Shown one piece after another: positions 1 through 5,784 of a stretch of DNA of 6,821 nt. Numbering within the stretch: the first letter of the stretch is position 1; each line of letters opens with the position of its first letter. Under the pieces are notes generated by a model. The model was not told the origin of the DNA. It was given only the letters and a program-made list of their open reading frames with translations, and made no database searches. Origin of the DNA: Bacteroidales bacterium UBA5235 (GTDB lineage: Bacteria; Bacteroidota; Bacteroidia; Bacteroidales; VadinHA17); assembly GCA_002409145.1 (NCBI GenBank), contig DHUL01000071.1, positions 1,143 to 7,963 on the forward strand, given 5' to 3'. A program made the position numbers and the translations under genes.

Positions 1-1653
1 AAAGCTCAGACACCTTTAAGGGTGTATTACAAATCCATCATAAACGGCAAAGAAATTCAAGGCGTATCCCAGCCGGTGATTGAGAGCAATGGTGTGACAG
101 TCTTGATCTCTTCCACCCAGGGGCAGAATGAAAAAGCGCAGATGCCCTCCCCGCAACAATCGTCATTTATCGACCTTGCAGGCATGCGTTACGTACAGAT
201 GGCTGACATGCCTGACGGCTCGCGAATCAGTACGGAGACTCCGTTCAGTGAGCTGCCTGTTGCAGAGCTGAGCAACGATTCCGAAGTCATTGCGGGCTAC
301 AGGTGCATAAGGGCAAGGATCATCTACTTCTCGAATACAATCGACATCTGGTATACATCCGAAGCAGGTGTGGCAGGAACACCGGTGCCTTCCTATGGTG
401 TCCCGGAGGGTCTCGTGCTTAGGATCGTGCGGAACGGGAATAACATTACCGAGGCTGACAGGGTGGAGGTGATCAAGAGGAAGGATATGAACATCGCTAT
501 GCCGGAAAATTTAGGACGGAGCGTTGACAGGATGACCTTCGAGCATCTTCTGCGCGAGGCTTTCGTTACGACAGTAACCGTCTTTGACAATGATGTAATC
601 AACTGGGAAGGGGAGGTGACGAATCAGGCTTTTGGTATGAAAGACACACTCTATCGCTTCGCAGGGGGAACTGTGATACTGAAAAAGGTGACCCTGCCAC
701 AGGTACACGACAGCTACAGCCTCTTCGCCGAGGTGACGGAGTACTCAGCCGGCGATGCGTATGACAGGACAGGTACCGTTTTTGTGATTCCGCAGGGAGA
801 TCCTGTTACCTTCCTTGATGGAATGACAAAGGGCCACATGGTGCTTCCGGCCTATTCTGACAGGCATGGCAAACAGTATACCGGAGTGGCGGCAACTGAA
901 GATTACAGACCGCCGGTAGAACTGGTGCGATTCTTTACCCCGTTCGGTGTCAGAGGCTTCAATGACAGACGCACAGTACCGGGACTTACATGGCAGGATT
1001 CATCTTTCTACAAGCAGGAGATCACCCGTTATCTGCCATTGCTGCGCGGCGAAGTCTGGATTGGCGCTTTCATTGGAAATTATGACAGGGGAGGGCACAG
1101 GCTCTCACTAAGGCTGAAATACTATCCCGATACCCGCGACCAGGTACCTCCGGAGGCGCCTGGTAAGTGGCTCAGCTCCGTCTTCAACACGCTGCCGATA
1201 CTTGAAATGGCAGGGCAACAGTACGGTACTATGTTCGATGGAGACACCCTTTCAGTAAGCGTTGATATCCCCGAAGGACTCAGATCACTGCAGATGGTGT
1301 TCATTACCACCGGCCACGGCGGATGGGGAGGCGGAGATGAATTCAATCCGAAACTGAATGAGTTGCTGGTTGACGGCCGTCGGGTCTGGTCTTATGTTCC
1401 CTGGAGAAGCGACTGCGGGACGTACCGTAATTTCAACCCGGCATCCGGCAATTTCTGGAACGGACTTTCATCATCTGATTATTCAAGATCAGGCTGGTGC
1501 CCGGGATCGGCATCTGAACCACTGATCATACCACTTGATGGTCTGTCTGCGGGCAGGCATACATTCAGCGTCACCGTCCCACTGGGCAAACCGGAGGGAG
1601 GTAGCTTCTCGCACTGGAATATAAGCGGGGTGCTGTCTGGTGAGCAGGAATGA
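1..1653 (+). CDS. PNGase F-like peptide N-glycosidase with GLPGLI-like N-terminal domain (5' partial)
   Basis: Likely a secreted amidase that releases N-linked glycans from asparagine. The frame is open to the window edge and reads KAQTPLR before a GTG at 22; AQ looks like the end of a signal peptide, so the true start is probably upstream. Residues are numbered from that GTG. Residues 1-155 resemble the GLPGLI (Porph_ging) family: IAGYRC at 90-95, WYTS at 110-113, then a GVPEGLVL stretch. Residues 180-540 match both PNGase F domains. AYDR gives D248, equivalent to catalytic D60; RFFTPFGV (303-310) matches RFITPYWV; GDEF gives E440, equivalent to E206; SRSGWCPG (488-495) matches RAGWCPG. C465 and C493 match the last disulfide. 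The other two disulfides of classical PNGase F and an obvious E118 equivalent are missing. The total size suits the larger PNGase F type with an extra N-terminal domain. It converges on the next gene. Family is firm; activity is inferred. Confidence 0.9.
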   Translation, partial: KAQTPLRVYYKSIINGKEIQGVSQPVIESNGVTVLISSTQGQNEKAQMPSPQQSSFIDLAGMRYVQMADMPDGSRISTETPFSELPVAELSNDSEVIAGYRCIRARIIYFSNTIDIWYTSEAGVAGTPVPSYGVPEGLVLRIVRNGNNITEADRVEVIKRKDMNIAMPENLGRSVDRMTFEHLLREAFVTTVTVFDNDVINWEGEVTNQAFGMKDTLYRFAGGTVILKKVTLPQVHDSYSLFAEVTEYSAGDAYDRTGTVFVIPQGDPVTFLDGMTKGHMVLPAYSDRHGKQYTGVAATEDYRPPVELVRFFTPFGVRGFNDRRTVPGLTWQDSSFYKQEITRYLPLLRGEVWIGAFIGNYDRGGHRLSLRLKYYPDTRDQVPPEAPGKWLSSVFNTLPILEMAGQQYGTMFDGDTLSVSVDIPEGLRSLQMVFITTGHGGWGGGDEFNPKLNELLVDGRRVWSYVPWRSDCGTYRNFNPASGNFWNGLSSSDYSRSGWCPGSASEPLIIPLDGLSAGRHTFSVTVPLGKPEGGSFSHWNISGVLSGEQE

Positions 1654-1749
1654 CCCTCAGGAAGAATGGCGCTTTTCGCTCTGCGGGGTCCTGCTCTGAA
1701 TATTTTAAGAAATAAAGAGCGACCCAATCGTCACGCAGACAGAACGGCT

Positions 1750-2625
1750 TCAGTATGTACGTGTCATGGTCACGGGGATAACTACAATGAAATCAGCCAA
1801 TCCCTTGTTTTCATTCTCAAGGTCAGCGATATCATCCTGAAGCACGGTGGTAATGGTGGCAATCTTTATCCCGGGCCTGTAAAGTTTCAGGTGGTGGATA
1901 ATTCCAAGATAATTGTCAGAGTGGTATGCTCCGTTATAATGGATTAAGATCTTCCCTGACGGCAGGTTTTGTGAAATAAAGTGAGCCATGGTGGCATCCT
2001 TGATTGCCTGAGCCTTCGGGAGATTCTGGTTCGGTTTGGCACCCATCCCGGGCATGCCGTGCATTGACAGCATGTCCTTGTAACATTTCAGCTCAGGGTC
2101 ATAGGAGACCGGTAATGGCGCCAGGTACTTCTTCGCTTCAGTTGTAAGTGAGTCGAGCTCCTCAAATCCGCCACGTGATACCATTGAGGCATACCGGCGT
2201 GGTACGTTGGTTGCAATGAATGAAAGGCTGTTTTTCCTGGCAAATTCAACCAGCGGCCTGTAATCGGTTTTGTAGTTCTTCCAGAGCTTAACCTCAGCCT
2301 CGAACTTATCGGCTTCATATTCATAACCCAGGTATTCATTCATTAACAACTGGTTGTCAGCCTCAAACATCTCTGCGCCTAAGATCAGTCTCTCTCCTGC
2401 AAGTTTGTAAAGATCTGCAGTGATCTCATATTCAAGCCAGTGGGCAATAGGGTTGTCATGCAGCTCCCCGAAAAAGACGACGTCCGCCGAGCTTATCTTC
2501 TCGATCATCTTTTCATATTTAACATTCTTTCCCTCACGATCATACAGGTTATATGCAGGCTTGTCTGACCTGAATGAAAGGATGAGTATGGAAACCAGGG
2601 TCAAGGTGATGGCGGTTCTGTTCAT
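1750..2625 (-). CDS. ChaN-like (DUF399/Tiki-fold) exported protein
   Basis: A 291-residue protein of the ChaN family, whose studied members are haem-binding lipoproteins linked to iron uptake; the fold is shared with Tiki and EreA-type proteins. From the ATG at 2625, the family signature GELHDNP lies at 53-59, AEMFE at 84-88, NVPRRYA at 140-146, a Met/His-rich segment (MLSMHGMPGM) at 185-194, the conserved HYNGAYHSDNYLGIIHHL region at 229-246, and a hydrophobic end strand (FIVVIP) at 279-284. I chose this ATG because a hydrophobic signal segment (TAITLTLVSILIL) follows directly. An in-frame GTG at 2667 would add 14 polar residues before it. No lipobox cysteine follows the hydrophobic segment, so unlike typical ChaN it may be membrane-anchored or periplasmic. 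No partner transporter is nearby. The family is sure; the ligand (haem, another metal complex, or none) cannot be told from sequence. Confidence 0.88.
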   Translation of the reverse strand: MNRTAITLTLVSILILSFRSDKPAYNLYDREGKNVKYEKMIEKISSADVVFFGELHDNPIAHWLEYEITADLYKLAGERLILGAEMFEADNQLLMNEYLGYEYEADKFEAEVKLWKNYKTDYRPLVEFARKNSLSFIATNVPRRYASMVSRGGFEELDSLTTEAKKYLAPLPVSYDPELKCYKDMLSMHGMPGMGAKPNQNLPKAQAIKDATMAHFISQNLPSGKILIHYNGAYHSDNYLGIIHHLKLYRPGIKIATITTVLQDDIADLENENKGLADFIVVIPVTMTRTY

Positions 2626-2674
2626 TGTTGTGGCTCGTGAGGATTGATAATTAAGTTTTTTTAGCACCTGGAAA

Positions 2675-2682
2675 CAAATTAA
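2675..2682 (-). promoter_or_regulatory. Weak candidate -7 box for the ChaN-like gene
   Basis: Read on the minus strand this is TTAATTTG, one mismatch from the Bacteroidota -7 consensus TAnnTTTG. It lies about 50 bases upstream of the chosen ATG at 2625 and just upstream of the alternative GTG at 2667. No clear -33 TTTG is seen at the usual spacing, so this is only a suggestion. Confidence 0.25.
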
Positions 2683-2708
2683 ACGATTATTTCCGGATTG
2701 ATTTGGAA

Positions 2709-2716
2709 TATCTTTG
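2709..2716 (+). promoter_or_regulatory. Candidate Bacteroidota -7 promoter box for the aminopeptidase gene
   Basis: TATCTTTG is an exact match to TAnnTTTG, the -7 element used by the primary sigma factor of Bacteroidota. It would place the transcription start near 2723 and leave a leader of about a dozen bases before the ATG at 2736. No good -33 TTTG element is found at the usual spacing; the stretch there is AT-rich. The 110-bp divergent gap is where this gene's promoter must lie, which supports the call. Confidence 0.5.
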
Positions 2717-2723
2717 GGAGTTC

Positions 2724-2733
2724 AACAATTGTT
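2724..2733 (+). promoter_or_regulatory. Palindrome AACAATTGTT at the predicted transcript start
   Basis: This is a perfect 10-bp palindrome placed between the candidate -7 box and the ATG at 2736. Its position would suit an operator or an element affecting translation start. AT-rich palindromes of this length also arise by chance, and no regulator gene is adjacent. Confidence 0.25.
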
Positions 2734-2735
2734 AA

Positions 2736-4229
2736 ATGAAAAGGTTAATCATTCCCTTTCTTATTACGGTTTCCATGGTGGCCTGCAACTACAGCGGGCA
2801 ACAGCCTGACGTGGCATATGAAACGCCGGATACAGATGATATTACGATGGACAACCACCTTCAGAAAGTATTTTCCCTGAGGCGTGAAGCAATACTTGAC
2901 ACGATTGGTAACGGTTTGCTAATGCTCAGGTCAGATTATGGATTTGACGGAGGCAGGCATGAATACAGGGCAGCCGGTAACTTCTGGTACCTGACAGGGT
3001 ACGGACATCCGGGAGCCATTATGTCTCTCTCAGAACCTGTTTCAGGGAGCTCTTCCGTGACTTATACGCTTTACTCGAGGCAGAGAAGCATCGGTGATAT
3101 CATATACTCCGGCAACCTGCCAGAGCCTGCTGAGCTGATGATGAGATGGTCTCCTGACACGGTGTTGGATTACAGTGAGGCTGACATGCTCATCGCTGAA
3201 GCAGCCAGGGAGGGCAGATACATCTACCTTGATTTCCGTGATCATGATTTCCGTGATCATGTACTGGAGATACTGGGAAGCGGGAAAGCTGCCGGAGAGT
3301 TGCTCAAAAATATTAATCCGGCACTGTCAGAGATGCGGGTGAACAAGGATGAATATGAGGTAAGGATGTTGCAGAAAGCAGTTGACATTACCGGCGAGGG
3401 ACTTAAGGCAGCGATGGCTGCCTGCTCTCCGGGAATGTATGAGTTTGAGATTGAAGCCCTTCTGGAATATGAGTGGCGACGTAACGGTTCCTCAATGCCC
3501 GGTTTCGAGTCAATAGTTGGTTCGGGAGAGAATGCCGTTACCCTCCATTATTCTGCAAACAACAGGAAGATGGAGGAGGACGAACTCCTGCTGATGGACG
3601 TTGGAGCTGAATACGGGTACTACACAGCAGATATTACGCGTACTGTTCCGGTGAGCGGAAAGTTCACCAGGGAGCAGAGGGATATTTATGACCTGGTACT
3701 GCGGGCCCAGAAGGCTGCGATAGGTGAGATGAAGCCGGGAGTACCTCTGACGGCAGCGCACAATATGGCAACCGGTATTATTATTAACGGACTTCGGGAC
3801 CTGGGTCTGGTTACCGATCCTGACTGCCAGTGGCAGCGCAAATTCTACACTGTCTACCACATCTGCCATTTTCTGGGACTTGATGTGCATGATACCGGGA
3901 ACCAGGGAATACCGCGGTCGATGATGGATAATTATCTCATAACTGATACAGCAGTGGGAAGACTTCTTGTACCGGGTATGGTACTTACGGTGGAACCTGG
4001 CATCTACCTTCGGGCAAACGGACTTGACCAGCTCGATCTGCTTTACGGTAGTGAAGCCGGTGAAGGGGAGATTGCTGACTTCATTGAAAAGGTGCGGCCC
4101 GTTTACGAAAAATACAGTAATATAGGCGTCAGGATCGAGGATGATGTGATGATCACCGGCACCGGCAACACTGTATTATCGGCATCCATCCCGAAGGAGC
4201 CGGTTGAGATAGAGAGACTTATGAGGTAA
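2736..4229 (+). CDS. M24-family X-Pro aminopeptidase, predicted lipoprotein
   Basis: A 497-residue aminopeptidase P-type metallopeptidase, expected to remove an N-terminal residue that precedes proline. Residues 1-17 form a lipoprotein signal (SMVAC, lipid on C17). An AMP_N-type domain spans about 40-185 and contains NFWYLTGY (82-89). The pita-bread M24 domain spans about 200-497. All five metal ligands align with E. coli aminopeptidase P: D288 (MDVG), D299 (ADITRT), H378 (HFLGLDVHD), E420 (TVEPG) and E468 (RIEDD). The catalytic histidines are also present as H271 (LHY) and H385. The segment between E420 and E468 is about 25 residues longer than in the E. coli enzyme. A 5-residue duplication (DFRDH twice, 166-175) lies near the domain junction. 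The usual enzyme is cytosolic; the lipid signal suggests an envelope role in peptide use. The gene ends 4 bp from the convergent ankyrin gene. Confidence 0.93.
   Translation: MKRLIIPFLITVSMVACNYSGQQPDVAYETPDTDDITMDNHLQKVFSLRREAILDTIGNGLLMLRSDYGFDGGRHEYRAAGNFWYLTGYGHPGAIMSLSEPVSGSSSVTYTLYSRQRSIGDIIYSGNLPEPAELMMRWSPDTVLDYSEADMLIAEAAREGRYIYLDFRDHDFRDHVLEILGSGKAAGELLKNINPALSEMRVNKDEYEVRMLQKAVDITGEGLKAAMAACSPGMYEFEIEALLEYEWRRNGSSMPGFESIVGSGENAVTLHYSANNRKMEEDELLLMDVGAEYGYYTADITRTVPVSGKFTREQRDIYDLVLRAQKAAIGEMKPGVPLTAAHNMATGIIINGLRDLGLVTDPDCQWQRKFYTVYHICHFLGLDVHDTGNQGIPRSMMDNYLITDTAVGRLLVPGMVLTVEPGIYLRANGLDQLDLLYGSEAGEGEIADFIEKVRPVYEKYSNIGVRIEDDVMITGTGNTVLSASIPKEPVEIERLMR
3231..3260 (+). repeat. Perfect 15-bp in-frame tandem duplication
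   Basis: GATTTCCGTGATCAT occurs twice in direct succession (3231-3245 and 3246-3260) with no mismatch. It encodes DFRDH twice at residues 166-175 of the aminopeptidase. The lack of any synonymous difference suggests a recent slippage event; the reading frame is kept. Confidence 0.95.
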
Positions 4230-4233
4230 ATCG

Positions 4234-5178
4234 TTATTTTTTAGCCCAGGATGTCAAAACGGATTTTACATTGTAATCCTTGGCATACATATAAGCAGTT
4301 TTGTCCTGTGAGTCCCTGATCAGCGGATCAGCACCCCTTTCAAGAAGAAGATTTACAACCTGGCAATGCCCTCGTGACGCTGCCGCGAAGAGGGCAGTGG
4401 CTCCCCTGGTGGTCTTTATATCTACCAGCGCCCCGCTGTCGAGGAGCAACTGAACGGTTTCCATGCTGCCCTTGAGTGAAGCGAGTATCAGCGCCGAATT
4501 GCCGTTCAGGGTCTGATGGTTGACGTCAACTCCACCTCTCAACAGAAGCCTTACTACCCCGGTCTGCCCTTCCTGGGCAGCCAGGATCAGTGCGGTGGAT
4601 CCGTTCATGTCTGATATATCCGGGTCAGCTCCCTTGCCTAATAGCATCCGGACTATCTCTTCATTACCGTTCTGAGATGCGAGGATCAGTGCAGTGGAAC
4701 CATGGTTATCCTGCAGGTCTGTATTTGCACCATTTTCAACCAGCAGGCCTGCAATATCAGTATGACCATATTCCGATGCTGCTATCAGAGGTGTTGTACC
4801 GTTATCAGGCCGTATATCCGGGTCAGCTCCCTTTCCAAGGAGAGTTTTGACCACCCCGGTGTGCCCGTTCTGAGCTGCGAGGTAAAGTGCCGTGGTGCCG
4901 TTGACAGACTGCCGGCTATGATCTGCGCCCCTGTCGAGCAGAATAGTGCATACCTCTGTCGCACCCGTTTCAGCAGCATACATCAACAACGTCACACCCG
5001 ACTTGTCAGAATAGCCTGGCTCATCAACCTTCCCTGCCAGTTCAAGGGCATGTTTGAATTCCCTTCTCTCAAGAGCTTCAAGAACTTTTTTGGGAGAAAC
5101 ACCTGACTGGCTCCGGACATTTATTGACAAAGCCAGCAATAAAGAAGTGCAGATGGCTGCAGGGACGAATGTTTTCAT
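4234..5178 (-). CDS. Exported ankyrin-repeat protein
   Basis: A 314-residue protein with a signal peptide (hydrophobic TSLLLALSI, likely cleaved after NVRSQ near residue 24), a helical lead-in at about 27-57, then seven ankyrin repeats of exactly 33 residues starting near 60, 93, 126, 159, 192, 225 and 258, and a shorter capping repeat from 291 to the end. Each full repeat shows the G-x-T/S-A/P-L opening, a helix pair with a xVVxLLL-type core, and a GAD-type turn. Ankyrin arrays bind proteins and have no catalytic activity; here the signal peptide points to the periplasm or cell surface. The partner is unknown. The ATG at 5178 gives a clean signal peptide. The stop codon is 4 bp from that of the convergent aminopeptidase gene, leaving no room for a separate terminator. 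Fold and export are firm; the role is unknown. Confidence 0.92.
   Translation of the reverse strand: MKTFVPAAICTSLLLALSINVRSQSGVSPKKVLEALERREFKHALELAGKVDEPGYSDKSGVTLLMYAAETGATEVCTILLDRGADHSRQSVNGTTALYLAAQNGHTGVVKTLLGKGADPDIRPDNGTTPLIAASEYGHTDIAGLLVENGANTDLQDNHGSTALILASQNGNEEIVRMLLGKGADPDISDMNGSTALILAAQEGQTGVVRLLLRGGVDVNHQTLNGNSALILASLKGSMETVQLLLDSGALVDIKTTRGATALFAAASRGHCQVVNLLLERGADPLIRDSQDKTAYMYAKDYNVKSVLTSWAKK
4615..4833 (-). repeat. 21-bp identical segments two ankyrin repeats apart
   Basis: Positions 4615-4635 and 4813-4833 are identical over 21 bases, 198 bp apart, which is exactly two 33-codon repeats. Both encode KGADPDI (residues 116-122 and 182-188) with the same codons. The flanking bases diverge, so this could be a remnant of a two-repeat duplication or local gene conversion. 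Confidence 0.85.
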
Positions 5179-5179
5179 G

Positions 5180-5207
5180 ATAGTCGGACTAAACTATAGT
5201 AAAATTA
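5180..5207 (-). promoter_or_regulatory. Leader of the ankyrin gene: weak -7 box and nested inverted repeats
   Basis: On the minus strand, 5207-5200 reads TAATTTTA, one mismatch from TAnnTTTG, but no -33 element is apparent. Between it and the ATG at 5178 lie TAGTCGGACTA (5181-5191, 5-bp arms with one central base) and the palindrome ACTATAGT (5193-5200). ATAGT at 5180-5184 can also pair with ACTAT at 5193-5197. They may form an operator or a leader hairpin; chance is possible. Confidence 0.25.
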
Positions 5208-5282
5208 TCATGGAGCCCTGAAAACCGGAAGTCATTTTTGACCTTCAGTGCCAGTGTGTTGACGGACAGATGCTTTTCGGGT

Positions 5283-5311
5283 GTTTTGTTTAAGTCCGGA
5301 CAGAACAAAAC
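5283..5311 (+). promoter_or_regulatory. Inverted repeat upstream of the small secreted-protein gene
   Basis: GTTTTGTT (5283-5290) and AACAAAAC (5304-5311) are perfect 8-bp arms around a 13-base spacer, and G-T pairs could extend the stem by one on each side. The spacer holds the palindrome GTCCGGAC (5294-5301). It lies 50-80 bases before the ATG at 5362, in a divergent gap, so it is not the end of an upstream transcript. An operator or leader structure is possible. I found no TAnnTTTG box for this gene. Confidence 0.3.
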
Positions 5312-5361
5312 GGGTTTTGGTCCGTATAAGCCGTTAAGTCAAAATATGGAAAATCAAGGGT

Positions 5362-5751
5362 ATGAAAAAGACCGTTGTGCTTCTTCTCTTTGTGCTGACC
5401 TGGGTCGGCGCCTTTTCGCAGACTTATAAGAGCAGGTCTGCAACCATACGGAGGGATGGTTTCGAAATTGACCGGACCGAGAGGTCTATAGTCATCAGCG
5501 ACAGGGAGATAGTGATTTCCAACTATCTCAACGGGAATACCAGGCCGCTTCTGCTTGAGGTCTACTTTACCGAGGACAAGGAGGACCGTTTTGACGGGGT
5601 TTGCAGGCACTATTACTGCAAGACCAGGAATGATGAGACACTGAGTCCCTGCAAGAAGATAGTAGTAATCAGGAAACCTTATTCAATCACTCTTGAGCTA
5701 TACCTGTCTGACGACAACAAGTATGTACATGACCTGGAGATAAACGGTTAA
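5362..5751 (+). CDS. Small secreted protein of unknown family
   Basis: A 129-residue protein I do not recognise. Residues 1-20 form a clear signal peptide (KK, then VVLLLFVLTWVG, then AFSQ), with likely cleavage after Q20. The mature part of about 109 residues alternates hydrophobic and polar residues (SIVISDREIVIS at 42-53, PLLLEVYF at 62-69, KIVVIRKPYSITLELYL at 99-115), which suggests a small beta-sandwich or barrel. Three cysteines (C81, C86, C97) cluster in the middle, so one could remain unpaired or serve as a ligand. The ATG at 5362 is chosen because the signal peptide begins there. The gene is isolated: divergent from the ankyrin gene (183 bp) and convergent with the next gene (33 bp). 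The signal peptide and intact frame make it a likely real gene; no function is assigned. Confidence 0.75.
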   Translation: MKKTVVLLLFVLTWVGAFSQTYKSRSATIRRDGFEIDRTERSIVISDREIVISNYLNGNTRPLLLEVYFTEDKEDRFDGVCRHYYCKTRNDETLSPCKKIVVIRKPYSITLELYLSDDNKYVHDLEING

Positions 5752-5760
5752 AGGGCCGTT
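5743..5760 (+). other. Short hairpin overlapping the stop codon of the small gene
   Basis: AACGG (5743-5747) and CCGTT (5756-5760) form a 5-bp stem around an 8-base loop that contains the TAA stop. No proper T-run follows, so it is a poor intrinsic terminator, though it sits in the 33-bp convergent gap where both transcripts must end. Confidence 0.2.
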
Positions 5761-5784
5761 ATGGTGCTTTTCGTAGCAGGTTCA

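Noticed and set aside
1676..1722. Inverted repeat TCGCTCT / AGAGCGA in the first convergent gap, considered as a bidirectional terminator
   Set aside because: The loop is 33 bases and no T-run follows on either strand, so it does not look like an intrinsic terminator.
1666..1947. Open frame of 93 codons on the plus strand spanning the gap after the PNGase-like gene
   Set aside because: It runs antisense into the 3' end of the ChaN-like gene, whose family motifs are clear, and its own translation has no domain, signal or sensible composition.
3510..3890. 126-codon minus-strand open frame inside the aminopeptidase gene
   Set aside because: It lies opposite the M24 catalytic core, which carries conserved ligand motifs; the antisense frame shows no recognisable protein features.
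1..4229. A glycoprotein-degradation operon linking the PNGase-like enzyme and the aminopeptidase
   Set aside because: The genes are separated by an opposite-strand gene, and no SusC/SusD pair, glycoside hydrolase or regulator is in the window; only proximity supports the link.
4230..4245. T-run (4237-4242) between the aminopeptidase and ankyrin stop codons, considered as a terminator
   Set aside because: No GC-rich hairpin precedes it on the plus strand, and the run is largely the AAA AAA lysine codons and stop of the ankyrin gene.
4702..5106. 134-codon plus-strand open frame opposite the ankyrin gene
   Set aside because: It is an antisense shadow of the regular ankyrin repeats, and its apparent periodicity follows from the repeats.
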